Assembly (NCBI GenBank): GCA_013360445.1
Contig: JABWBP010000046.1
Location: 1 to 64,000 of the forward strand
Source of the DNA: Calditrichaceae bacterium
GTDB lineage: Bacteria > Calditrichota > Calditrichia > RBG-13-44-9 > J075
DNA length: 64,000 bases
Reading direction: 5' to 3'
Below, piece after piece: positions 34,037-42,506 of this stretch (position 1 is its first letter; each line of letters begins with the position of its first letter). The position numbers and the translations under genes were made by a program. The notes under the pieces were generated by a model, which saw only the letters and a list, made by a program, of their open reading frames with translations, was not told the DNA's origin and searched no databases.

Positions 34037-35425
34037 TCAAATATTGATCGGTTCCCCCATCGCCGCGTGGGTGGCTTCCGCCACCATCTCGCTGAGGGTC
34101 GGGTGGGGGTGCACGGTATGGAGAATTTCCAGATAGGTGGCCTCCACGGACTTCGCCAGGGTCAACTCGGTGATCAATTCGGTCGCTTCCGGCCCGATGA
34201 TATGGCAGCCTAACAACTCCCCGTATTTTTCATCATAGATGATTTTGACGAAACCTTCCGTCTCCCCCATTCCCTGGGCCTTGCCGTTTACCCGCACGGG
34301 GAATTTGCCGACCTTGATCTTATAACCGGCTTCCAGCGCCTTCTTTTCCGTCAATCCCACGGAGGCTACCTGGGGAAGGCAGTAGGTGCAGCCGGGAATG
34401 GCGTTGTAATTCAGGGGAACGATTTCGCGCCCGGCGAGGTGCTCCGCCGCCAGCATCCCCTCGTGGGAGGCCACGTGCGCCAGCCAGGGCGGCCCGATGA
34501 TGTCCCCGATGGCGTAAATGTTGGGAAGATTGGTCTGGTAGAATTTATTGACCTTGATCCACCCCTTTTCCACCTGGACGCCCAATTCTTCCAATCCCAA
34601 TCCCTCGATGTTGCCCTGCACCCCGATGGCCATCAACACGTATTCCGCGGCGACGGTCTCGCTCTTGCCGTCTTTGCTGAGGGTAAGCTTCACCTCTTTT
34701 TTGCCCTTTTCCATCTTTTCCACCCGGGTGGAGGTGTGAATTTTGATCCCTTTCTTCTTGAAGGATTTTCCGAGCTCCATGGAAATCTCCTCATCCTCGA
34801 TGGGAAGGAGATGGGGCAGCATTTCGATGAGGGTTACTTCTGCGCCGAGGGAGCGGAAAAAATAGGCGAATTCCACCCCAATCGCGCCCGCCCCCACGAT
34901 GGCGATGGAAGGAGGCAGTTCTTTCATTACCATCGCTTCGCGGTAGCCAAGCACGCGCTTGCCGTCGATCTCCATCCCCGGCAGCTGGCGCGCCCGCGCC
35001 CCGGTGGCGATGATCATATTCGTCGCGCTGACCCTGCGGGCAGCGCCGTCGTTCAGCTTGACTTCCACGCTGTTTTTTCCGCTCAGGCGGGCGGTTCCCG
35101 CGATGACTTCGATCTTGTTCTTTTTCATCAGGAAGGCCACCCCCTTGGCCTGCCGCCCGGCGACGTCGCGGCTGCGCTGGATCACCTTCGGGAAATCAAT
35201 CGCAGGATTCTCTACCGAGAACCCGAAATCGTTGGAATGCTTGATCAATTCGTACACCTCCGCGCTGCGCAGCAATGCTTTGGTGGGGATGCAGCCCCAG
35301 TTCAGGCAGATGCCCCCTAATTCCGCCCGCTCCACAATGCCGACCTTCTTTCCCAACTGCGCCGCCCGGATCGCCGCCACGTAGCCGCCCGGCCCGGAAC
35401 CGATTACCAACACGTCAAAATCCAT
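34037..35425 (-). CDS. lpdA: Dihydrolipoyl dehydrogenase (E3)
   Basis: 462 residues of the flavin disulfide reductase family. FAD loop GSGPGGYVAAIRAAQLGKKV at the N-terminus, redox-active disulfide in GGICLNWGCIPTKALL (about 37-52), NAD loop IVGAGAIGVEFAYFFRSLGA (about 175-195), and the dimer-interface active site HTVHPHPTLSEMV near the C-terminus. It reoxidises lipoyl groups of the E2 encoded nearby. Confidence 0.97.
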   Translation of the reverse strand: MDFDVLVIGSGPGGYVAAIRAAQLGKKVGIVERAELGGICLNWGCIPTKALLRSAEVYELIKHSNDFGFSVENPAIDFPKVIQRSRDVAGRQAKGVAFLMKKNKIEVIAGTARLSGKNSVEVKLNDGAARRVSATNMIIATGARARQLPGMEIDGKRVLGYREAMVMKELPPSIAIVGAGAIGVEFAYFFRSLGAEVTLIEMLPHLLPIEDEEISMELGKSFKKKGIKIHTSTRVEKMEKGKKEVKLTLSKDGKSETVAAEYVLMAIGVQGNIEGLGLEELGVQVEKGWIKVNKFYQTNLPNIYAIGDIIGPPWLAHVASHEGMLAAEHLAGREIVPLNYNAIPGCTYCLPQVASVGLTEKKALEAGYKIKVGKFPVRVNGKAQGMGETEGFVKIIYDEKYGELLGCHIIGPEATELITELTLAKSVEATYLEILHTVHPHPTLSEMVAEATHAAMGEPINI

Positions 35426-35449
35426 ATCGTCATCTCCGTTGTGTTCAAA

Positions 35450-35535
35450 TTGACAGGTGAAAAATTAATACGTGAAACGTAAAGCGTGATGCGTAAAAAA
35501 TCTTCAATCTTCAGTTTTCAATCTTCAATTCCGCT
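35450..35535. repeat. Repeat-word run downstream of ctaB
   Basis: ACGTGAAACGTAAAGCGTGATGCGT-type words followed by TCTTCAATCTTCAG-type words. Pairing between the two halves is weak, so this looks like a degenerate member of the spacer hairpin family. Confidence 0.5.
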
Positions 35536-36433
35536 ACCGGTAGCTCAAAATCAGCTTTTCTACCGACAGCGAGAACATGATCACCAGAATATAAATATTT
35601 ATCGTGTGGAAAACAGGGCGGAAAGAAAAATTATTCCCCGGGTGCTGGAGCAATTTGCGGCTCTTCCAGGCCAGCCAGATGGCGGAAAGCGCCAATACCA
35701 GGTAGAGAATGATGGTCTCGCCCAGCCCGAAGAGCGGAATCAGCAGGCAGGCCATGGCGGTGGCGATGATCCACGCAAAGGTGATCCGCGCTAATTGCGG
35801 GAGAGAAAATTTTTCCGTGAGAGAGGGGAAACCGGCTTTCCGGTAATCATCTCCGAAGCTCAACAACAGCAGCCAGAAGTGGGGAACCTGCCAGATGAAG
35901 AAAAAAAATGCCAATCCTAAAATCTGGGGGTCCGCCAAACTTCTTCCCCCGGAAACCCAGCCGATGGCCGGGGGAATGGCGCCGATAACCGACCCCGGCA
36001 CCACCGCAAAGGGAGTTTTACGCTTCAGGGGAGTATAAAAACCGTTGTACCACAACACGTTCAGCAATCCCAACCCTAAGGCGGCGAGGTTGGCGCCCCG
36101 CAGCAAAATCAGCGCCCCGGCGAGCATAAAAGACAGGGCGATGAACAAGCCCTCCGCGGGAGATATGCGCCCGGAAGCAACGGGGCGGCCGCGGGTGCGA
36201 TCCATTAAGCGGTCGAATTCCCGCTCCTGGTACTGGTTGAGCGCCGCCGAACCGCTGGCCAGCAAAAAAACGCCGATGGTGGGAACCAGGATATGGAAGG
36301 ACAGCCCGTCCGCGGCCAGAAGATAGCCGACGAAGGTAGAAAGGGCTACCAGCAGGGAAATTCGGATTTTGCTCAGTTCAACAGCGATTTTGACCCGGCC
36401 AGCAAGCGTAGAAATGCTGTGGCTGTAGATCAT
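35534..36433 (-). CDS. ctaB: Protohaem IX farnesyltransferase (haem O synthase)
   Basis: 299 residues with nine hydrophobic helices of the UbiA prenyltransferase family. The first aspartate-rich loop is in NQYQEREFDRLMDRTRGRP (about 87-105), and the second is in LSFGDDYRKAGFPSLTEKF. It makes the haem O precursor for the haem A of the oxidase encoded upstream. Its start overlaps the coxB stop by four bases. Confidence 0.95.
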   Translation of the reverse strand: MIYSHSISTLAGRVKIAVELSKIRISLLVALSTFVGYLLAADGLSFHILVPTIGVFLLASGSAALNQYQEREFDRLMDRTRGRPVASGRISPAEGLFIALSFMLAGALILLRGANLAALGLGLLNVLWYNGFYTPLKRKTPFAVVPGSVIGAIPPAIGWVSGGRSLADPQILGLAFFFFIWQVPHFWLLLLSFGDDYRKAGFPSLTEKFSLPQLARITFAWIIATAMACLLIPLFGLGETIILYLVLALSAIWLAWKSRKLLQHPGNNFSFRPVFHTINIYILVIMFSLSVEKLILSYR

Positions 36434-37380
36434 TGCAATTCTTTGATATAGGCGATGATTTCTGCCAACTCCTCCTCGGTCAGATTCTGTGGAGGCATGG
36501 GAATATTTTCAAATCCCTTGACCCTATCTGTCTGCGGTTCCAGGATGGAACGGCGCAAATATTCCTCGTCCGCTAAAATTTCACGCTCTTTGCCGTCGGT
36601 AATGACCGCCACCTGGTGCCCGAATACCCCCTTGAAAGTCGGCCCGACCAGGGGAGAGCCGTCGATAGAATGGCAGGCCACGCAGCCTTTGATCTTCACT
36701 AACATGGGGCCGCGGCTGCCGGGCTTTCGTTCCGCGCCGCCGCCCGCCGCGCCGCCGCTGGCCGCAGAGGCAAATTGCGCGGTTCCATCATACCAGGAAG
36801 CATACTCCTCCTGCGGCACCACTTTTACCAGTGAAAGCATATAAGAGTGGCGGTCGCCGCAATACTCGGCGCAGAAAATATCGAAAGTCCCGGTTTCGGT
36901 GGCCTCGAACCAGACGTAGTTTTTCATGCCCGGCACGGCGTCCTGTTTGATGCGGAAAGCGGGAATGTAAAAACTGTGCAGCACGTCGGCGGACTCGACC
37001 CGGATTTTGACCGGCTTGCCTACCGGTACCGTCAGGGTATCGGTTTGGTAACCATTTTCATAAGTATAGAGCCAGGACCACATCCGCCCCAGGGCCTGAA
37101 TCTCCAGGGCGTCCGGGGGGATGGTTTTCATGTTCCGGTAACCGATGAAGCCGTAATAGAACATCGCTAACACCAGAATCGTCGGGATGACGGTCCAGAG
37201 AAGCTCCAGGGTGAGGTTGCCGGAGGATTGGGAGACGGTCTGGTTTTTTTTGTGGTGATAGCGCACCACAAAATAGATCATCGCAAAAACAATCCCCACG
37301 AAAAAGATCACCGAAATAATCAAAATGAACAAAAACGCTTGATCTACCTCGGAAACAAACGTCGAAGAACCTGAGAACAT
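36430..37380 (-). CDS. coxB: caa3-type cytochrome c oxidase subunit II with fused cytochrome c
   Basis: 316 residues. Two N-terminal membrane helices (about 15-40 and 58-80) precede a CuA cupredoxin domain with CAEYCGDRHSYM (about 178-189). After a Gly/Ala-rich linker comes a monohaem cytochrome c domain with CVACH (about 234-238) and a methionine ligand near NIPMPPQNLT. The fusion defines the caa3 type, which takes electrons from a soluble cytochrome c or directly from alternative complex III. Confidence 0.96.
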   Translation of the reverse strand: MFSGSSTFVSEVDQAFLFILIISVIFFVGIVFAMIYFVVRYHHKKNQTVSQSSGNLTLELLWTVIPTILVLAMFYYGFIGYRNMKTIPPDALEIQALGRMWSWLYTYENGYQTDTLTVPVGKPVKIRVESADVLHSFYIPAFRIKQDAVPGMKNYVWFEATETGTFDIFCAEYCGDRHSYMLSLVKVVPQEEYASWYDGTAQFASAASGGAAGGGAERKPGSRGPMLVKIKGCVACHSIDGSPLVGPTFKGVFGHQVAVITDGKEREILADEEYLRRSILEPQTDRVKGFENIPMPPQNLTEEELAEIIAYIKELQ

Positions 37381-37423
37381 AGGTTTTCCTCTTGGGCCTT
37401 AAAAATGTGTATGGTTTGAAGAA

Positions 37424-37500
37424 GCTGATAGTTGTCAGCTCTCGGCCATCAGCTATCAATTGATATCCGGCGCTGAAAGCTGAAAACTGACCGCTGGTTA
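37424..37500. repeat. Hairpin repeat with GCTGATAG/CAGCTATC words
   Basis: GCTGATAGTTGTCAGC words pair with GCTGAAAGCTGAAAACTGA words between two cox genes. Same word family as 14586-14748. Confidence 0.65.
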
Positions 37501-37506
37501 GCCGAT

Positions 37507-37848
37507 TCATCCGAACAAGACGTTCGGCGATTCCCTGAACAGCACGTCGGAAAAGAGCAGGATCATAAAAATCGCAAAGGTGACCAGCAGGACCAGGAAC
37601 ATCCAGCGGAAGACCGGCGGCTCATACTTGAGGTGCATGAAGTAGGCCATCACCAGGGTAGATTTGACGCTGGCCACCAGCATCGCCACCAGCACCGCCA
37701 ATTGCCGCACGTCCACCCCGGCAATCGCCACGGTTACCCCGGTCAAAGCCACCAGGCCGATCCAGATCAATATATAAAGGCCGTAACCCAGCCCATGCAG
37801 GGCCTGTTCATGGGCGGCGCTATCATGATGTTCGTGTTGCATTCTCAT
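37507..37848 (-). CDS. Cytochrome c oxidase subunit IV
   Basis: 113 residues with a His-rich N-terminus (HEHHDSAAHEQ) and three membrane helices (about 20-42, 48-72 and 80-104). It matches the small caa3/bo3 subunit IV family that helps assembly. It lies between coxC and coxB in the operon. Confidence 0.88.
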   Translation of the reverse strand: MRMQHEHHDSAAHEQALHGLGYGLYILIWIGLVALTGVTVAIAGVDVRQLAVLVAMLVASVKSTLVMAYFMHLKYEPPVFRWMFLVLLVTFAIFMILLFSDVLFRESPNVLFG

Positions 37849-37910
37849 TTCCTCATCATTTCATCATTCGCTATCTCTGCTTCGTGATGAAGCATTACGC
37901 CCCGGGGCGA

Positions 37911-38702
37911 TCAGGTAATCAAATAAAACAGCGGGAACAGAAAAATCCAGATCACATCCACCAAATGCCAGTACAGGGCGGAATTTTCTAATTTGATGAG
38001 ATTGCGGGGGTCGAAACGCTTCTCCCCGTGCTCATAAGAAATCCGAATGTCGATATTCCGCACGTCCTCATCGATGCGCGCCACGGTGCCCAATTCATTG
38101 CCGTTATCGGAGATAACCGCCAGGCGGGCCGACCCCTGGAAGCGCTTGAGAATAGTTGGATTCATGTGCTCTTTATTCACCGGCTTGCGGGCGATGAAAT
38201 AGAGCACTCCCCCTAAAACGGCCATCCCTACCAGCACGTGCAGCCCGTGCAGGCCGGTCATGGCGTAATAGAGTTGAAAGAAAGTGATTTCACCCTGGCT
38301 GTGGGACAGCAGCTTTTCCGAGCCGGGATAAAGGCCGTGTTCGATCTTGTGGCCCCATTCAAAATATTTATTGACCATGAACCCCAGCCCGAAGAGGATG
38401 GTCGTCGCCAACATCCAGATAGAAAGCTTGCGATTTCCCCGCTGCAGGGCTTCGATAGAGAGCACCACGGTCAAGCTGCTGGTGAGCAGCAGCAGGGTGT
38501 TTACCGTCCCGATAAAGGTATCCAATTCCGTTGCCGCAAGGTGAAAATCCACCGGATATTTGGCGCGGTAAACCGCGTAGAGCAAAAACAGCCCGCCAAA
38601 CAGGAGCACTTCCGTGAACAGAAATAACCACATCCCGATTTTAGCGCCCACGAAGTCGCTGGGATGCTTGTGCGCAACCACTGATTCCGTATGCTGGCTC
38701 AT
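37911..38702 (-). CDS. coxC: Cytochrome c oxidase subunit III with an internal insertion
   Basis: 263 residues. Family segments are GMWLFLFTEVLLFGG, FQLYYAMTGLHGLHVLVGMA and ALYWHLVDVIWIFLFPLFYL. Between the last two helices there are about 60 polar residues (NPTILKRFQGSARLAVISDN through RFDPRNLIKLE), where relatives have a short loop; this part looks like a small beta domain. The ATG at 38702 overlaps the coxA stop (ATGA) and is preceded by GGAGGTGA, so the longer frame beginning at 38798 is not the real start. Confidence 0.92.
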   Translation of the reverse strand: MSQHTESVVAHKHPSDFVGAKIGMWLFLFTEVLLFGGLFLLYAVYRAKYPVDFHLAATELDTFIGTVNTLLLLTSSLTVVLSIEALQRGNRKLSIWMLATTILFGLGFMVNKYFEWGHKIEHGLYPGSEKLLSHSQGEITFFQLYYAMTGLHGLHVLVGMAVLGGVLYFIARKPVNKEHMNPTILKRFQGSARLAVISDNGNELGTVARIDEDVRNIDIRISYEHGEKRFDPRNLIKLENSALYWHLVDVIWIFLFPLFYLIT

Positions 38703-40327
38703 TTGCTCACCTCCACGGGGATATGTTCGTACGGCCCGCGATCCACCTGGGGAATTTTGTCGAAGTTTTCCAGGGGCGGCGGAGAGGGAATTTGCCATTC
38801 CAGGGTGGTCCCGCCCCAGGGATTGTCCTCGGCTTTCACGCCTTTGAAGACCGACCAGACCAGGTTCCCGATCATCAAAAACAGGCCGGCGACCAGGAAC
38901 CAGGAACCGACGGTTGCGATAATATGCCCTTCATGGAACTGGGGCAGGTGATCATAATAGCGGCGGGGCATGCCCATGTAGCCCATTATCATCATGGTGA
39001 AATAGAGCATGTTGAAGCCGATGACCTGCAAAACAAACGCGGTGATGCCGATTTTCTGGCTGTACATCCTGCCGAACATTTTGGGCAGCCAGTAGTAGAG
39101 CGCCCCGAACATGGCAAAGACGGTTCCCCCGAACATGGTGTAGTGAAAGTGTCCCACCACGAAGTAGGTATCGTGAATGTGCACATCAACCGAGATGGCG
39201 GCGTTCATCAAGCCGGTAAACCCCCCGATGGAGAAGTGGAAAATAAACGCCATGGCGTATAAAAGCGGCAATTCCACCCGGATCGATCCTTTATAGAGCG
39301 TCGCCACCCAGTTGAACACCTTAATGGCCGTGGGAATGGCGACCAGGAAGGTCAGAAAAGAGAACACCACGGCCGCGGTATAGCTCTGCCCGCTGGTGTA
39401 CATGTGGTGGCCCCACACCAGGGTTCCCACCAGGGCGATGCCCACGCTGGAATAAGCAATGGCTTTATACCCGAAAATGTTTCGCCGCGCAAAGGTAGGG
39501 ATGATCTCCGAAACCACTCCCATGCCCGGCAGCACCATCAGGTACACCGCGGGGTGGGAGTAAATCCAGAACAGGTGCTGATAGAGGATGGGGTCGCCGC
39601 CTAACGCCGGGTCAAAAATCCCGATGCCCAGGGTTCTCTCTAAAATGATCAATAACAAGGTAATGCCCACCACCGGGGTGGCCAGCACCTGGATCCAGGC
39701 GGTGGCGTATAATGACCAGACGAACAGGGGCATGCGGAACCAGCCCATTCCCGGGGCGCGCATCCGGTGTACGGTGGTTACGAAATTCAAGCCGGTCAGG
39801 ATGGATGAAAATCCTAAGATAAAAGCGGCTAACACCGCCAGGGTGACGTTAGTGCCGGTGCGCACGCTGTAGGGAACGTAAAAGGTCCAGCCGGTATCGG
39901 CCATACCGGTAAACACGGCTATCAGCGCCGTGGCCGCCCCGATCACGTAAAGCCACCAGGAAAAGAGGTTCAGGCGCGGGAAGGCCACATCTTTGGCCCC
40001 AATATGAATGGGGAGGAAAAAGTTACCAAAAGTGGCGGTAATTCCCGGAACGATGAACAGAAAAATCATGATCACCCCGTGCAGGGTGAAAACTTTGTTA
40101 TAGGTCGAAGGCTCCATGATCGTGGGGCCCATGGTGAGCTGCTCCAGGCGCATTAAAAGCCCCAGGGTAATGGCGACCACGAAAAAGGCAAACATTCCGA
40201 TCATATAAAGGATGCCGATGCGTTTGTGGTCGGTGGAAAAAATCCAGGACCATAAACCGCCATGCCGACCTTTATACTGAAGATAATTTTCTTCATGCGT
40301 CGTTTCGACGATTGCATGACTGGCCAT
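38699..40327 (-). CDS. coxA: Cytochrome c oxidase subunit I
   Basis: 542 residues with twelve membrane helices. It holds the haem a and haem a3-CuB centre: FTLHGVIMIFLFIVPG with the low-spin haem His, FWIYSHPAVYLMVLPGMGVV with the CuB His and the cross-linked Tyr region (HPAVY), WGHHMYTSG with two further CuB His, and HDTYFVVGHFHYTMFGG with the haem ligands. It reduces oxygen and pumps protons. It follows the sco gene with a one-base gap. Confidence 0.97.
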   Translation of the reverse strand: MASHAIVETTHEENYLQYKGRHGGLWSWIFSTDHKRIGILYMIGMFAFFVVAITLGLLMRLEQLTMGPTIMEPSTYNKVFTLHGVIMIFLFIVPGITATFGNFFLPIHIGAKDVAFPRLNLFSWWLYVIGAATALIAVFTGMADTGWTFYVPYSVRTGTNVTLAVLAAFILGFSSILTGLNFVTTVHRMRAPGMGWFRMPLFVWSLYATAWIQVLATPVVGITLLLIILERTLGIGIFDPALGGDPILYQHLFWIYSHPAVYLMVLPGMGVVSEIIPTFARRNIFGYKAIAYSSVGIALVGTLVWGHHMYTSGQSYTAAVVFSFLTFLVAIPTAIKVFNWVATLYKGSIRVELPLLYAMAFIFHFSIGGFTGLMNAAISVDVHIHDTYFVVGHFHYTMFGGTVFAMFGALYYWLPKMFGRMYSQKIGITAFVLQVIGFNMLYFTMMIMGYMGMPRRYYDHLPQFHEGHIIATVGSWFLVAGLFLMIGNLVWSVFKGVKAEDNPWGGTTLEWQIPSPPPLENFDKIPQVDRGPYEHIPVEVSK

Positions 40328-40328
40328 A

Positions 40329-41183
40329 CTAAGAGGTCTCCTTATTATTTCGACGTTTAGAGGTCAGGGAAATCAGTACCACAAATCCGACTGCGAACAC
40401 GATCATCAGCGTGGCCACCACTTTCAGGAAGTTGAACACGTATTTCCGCCCGGCCGGGTCATAGCTGAAACAGAATTTGATCACCGTGGCAATGGTGGGG
40501 CCTACCCGGCCTTCGGAAGCCTCCAATAACGCCATTTTCACGTCGAACTGGTTGAAGGCGACCCCGGGCAGGTAACGGGAGATCTTGCCCGATTTGGAGA
40601 GCACGATCAACGAGGCGGGATGGGCAAAATCGTTGCCGGTGCGCCGGAAGACGAATCCCACCTCGTCGGTGAGGCCTTTGATACTGGCGCTGTCGCCGGT
40701 CATCCAGGTCCAGTATTCTTCCGGAAAGGGGCGTTTCAGCCCTTTCACGTAGTTCGCTTTCTTCCGCGCGGCCAATTCCGGGGTCTCATCCTCGTTGATG
40801 CTGATGGTGAGAATCCGGTAATCCTTTCCCGGTTCCAGATCCACTTTATCTATCATATTTTGCAATTCTCCCAACACCGGGGTGCAAATGCCGGGGCAAT
40901 TATAATAGACAAAGTTGAGAATGGTGGGGCGATCTACCAGGTCCCGCAACCTTACGTTCTCGCCTTGCTCATTCACAAAGGTATAATCCAGGTTGACGAC
41001 GCGCCCCAACTGTTCATTCAGGCCAATGGGCGTTTCCCTGCCGGTCTCATTGGCGAAAAGGGGTTGGTTTAATAGTGCTGCCGGCAGCAATAACAGGAAA
41101 AATACCAGGCAGGTTTTCAGGTAAATACGGAACATTCCCGCCGCCGAACCGACGGATAGGATTGTTGAATTTAAGCAGCGCAT
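40329..41183 (-). CDS. SCO1/SenC copper chaperone
   Basis: About 284 residues. A thioredoxin-fold copper chaperone that loads CuA, with CPGICTPV (two Cys about position 112-116) and a conserved His near NDFAHPASLIV. An N-terminal signal segment (about 20-43) and a C-terminal membrane helix (about 250-272) place the domain in the periplasm. An internal ATG 16 codons later is an alternative start. First gene of the cox operon. Confidence 0.93.
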   Translation of the reverse strand: MRCLNSTILSVGSAAGMFRIYLKTCLVFFLLLLPAALLNQPLFANETGRETPIGLNEQLGRVVNLDYTFVNEQGENVRLRDLVDRPTILNFVYYNCPGICTPVLGELQNMIDKVDLEPGKDYRILTISINEDETPELAARKKANYVKGLKRPFPEEYWTWMTGDSASIKGLTDEVGFVFRRTGNDFAHPASLIVLSKSGKISRYLPGVAFNQFDVKMALLEASEGRVGPTIATVIKFCFSYDPAGRKYVFNFLKVVATLMIVFAVGFVVLISLTSKRRNNKETS

Positions 41184-41214
41184 AGCACCTGTAACTCCAA
41201 TTTATTCAACAAAT

Positions 41215-41230
41215 TGTGATGTCATTCACA
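41215..41230. promoter_or_regulatory. CRP/FNR-family binding site
   Basis: TGTGATGTCATTCACA is an exact TGTGA-N6-TCACA palindrome in an AT-rich flank, 32 bases upstream of the sco start. Its position suits control of the sco-cox operon by a CRP-family regulator. No such regulator is encoded in the window. Confidence 0.6.
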
Positions 41231-41339
41231 TAAAAAGACAAAAATATATCACGCTGAAGGGGGTTTTACAAGGCAAAAAAAGTTTTTATCGTAAAATTTT
41301 TTTGCATATTTCCCTCCAGACCCTTATCTTCTCCCGTTA

Positions 41340-41361
41340 CCCTGATTTTCAGGGTTTTTTT
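41340..41361 (+). terminator. Intrinsic terminator without an upstream gene
   Basis: CCCTGA, TTT, TCAGGG followed by seven T. No plus-strand gene precedes it. It could end a short RNA or act as an attenuator in the long leader of the gene at 41512. Confidence 0.55.
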
Positions 41362-41511
41362 ATAAGTTTTTATAACGCCGGTCAAAAGCGGCTTAAAACG
41401 AAAGTTTAGATTTAGCACTTTACTTACTGGTAATTGAAGCCGCAGGAAAAGGAATTCCATCGAAAAAACGGCTTGTGGATGTTCACATGGTAGATTGTTA
41501 CGGGAAATTAT

Positions 41512-42447
41512 ATGAGAAAAATCTTCTTTTCAATACTCTTGATCAGCTTCGTTTTATTAATTCCTCACCAGACCAACTCCGACTCTCCTTACATGGGTTT
41601 GCCGCTCACCATCCCGGAGCAGCAATGGAAACCGCTTGAGAGAACATTCAATGCGGATTTTCAGCAGCGATTGGAGAATAAAATCGCCCAAAATCCGTTG
41701 TGGCGCACCCTGGTGAGCAACCATAAAATGGCGGTGGGGTTGGTGGATCTGAGCAACCCTCTCGATCCTAAATTTGCCCGGGTAAACGGCGACCGGATGA
41801 TGTACGCCGCCAGCCTCCCCAAAATCGCGGTGCTGTTAGCAGCCTGCCAGTCCATGGAAGAAGGAATATTGAAAGAAACCCCGGCGATCTTCGAAGATTT
41901 GGTGAATATGATCCGTTATTCCAGCAACGAGGCCGCCACCCGCCTGATCGATTTCCTGGGTTTCAAAAAGATCGAAACCGTGCTCCGCTCCCCCAAATAC
42001 AAATTATATGATCCCAAAAACGGCGGGGGGTTGTGGGTGGGAAAACGGTATGCCAAATCCGGGGAGCGCCATCCCGATCCCATGGAGGGATTATCCCACG
42101 CCGCCACGGTGGACCAGGTGTGCCGGTTCTACTACCTGCTGGCCACCGGCCGGTTGGTGAATCCGGAGCGCAGCCGGGAGATGCTGGAAATCATGTCCGA
42201 GCCGGGATTGCATCACAAATTCGTTCACGCCCTGGATTCGCTTGCGCCCAACGCCCGGGTATTCCGCAAATCCGGTACCTGGCGGGCCTGGCACTCGGAC
42301 TCCGCGCTGGTCTGGGAAGAGGGGAAGCGCCAATATATCTTAGTCGCCATCATCGAAGACGGCGAGGGTGGAAAGATATTACAAGAATTGGTACCGGTTG
42401 CAGAAGAGGCGCTGGCTCATCACAACTTGTTAACCCACAATCCCTAA
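41512..42447 (+). CDS. Exported serine hydrolase, class A beta-lactamase-like
   Basis: 311 residues with a signal peptide (about 1-23). Active-site motifs of the penicillin-binding-protein/class A fold are SLPK (S101, K104), SSN (in YSSNEAATRLID) and KSG (in FRKSGTWRAWHSDSALV). The SxN and K(S/T)G elements fit, but no Glu166-type omega loop is recognised, so a D-Ala-D-Ala-peptidase or other acyl-serine role is as likely as a beta-lactamase. Single gene, with a long leader. Confidence 0.82.
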   Translation: MRKIFFSILLISFVLLIPHQTNSDSPYMGLPLTIPEQQWKPLERTFNADFQQRLENKIAQNPLWRTLVSNHKMAVGLVDLSNPLDPKFARVNGDRMMYAASLPKIAVLLAACQSMEEGILKETPAIFEDLVNMIRYSSNEAATRLIDFLGFKKIETVLRSPKYKLYDPKNGGGLWVGKRYAKSGERHPDPMEGLSHAATVDQVCRFYYLLATGRLVNPERSREMLEIMSEPGLHHKFVHALDSLAPNARVFRKSGTWRAWHSDSALVWEEGKRQYILVAIIEDGEGGKILQELVPVAEEALAHHNLLTHNP

Positions 42448-42506
42448 ACTTCATTTATAGTATTTTGCCATTTCAGGAATGGCGATATTGATTACCACCC
42501 GGCGTT

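Larger units (their letters stand above)
41184..41511. other. Divergent regulatory region between sco-cox and the serine hydrolase gene
   Basis: AT-rich gap with divergent genes at each end. It carries a CRP-type palindrome (41215-41230) and a plus-strand terminator-like hairpin (41340-41361). No coding frame looks convincing. Confidence 0.7.

Noticed and set aside
38703-38798. Longer N-terminus for oxidase subunit III
   Set aside because: No RBS; the ATG at 38702 has GGAGGTGA and overlaps the coxA stop, which is normal coupling.
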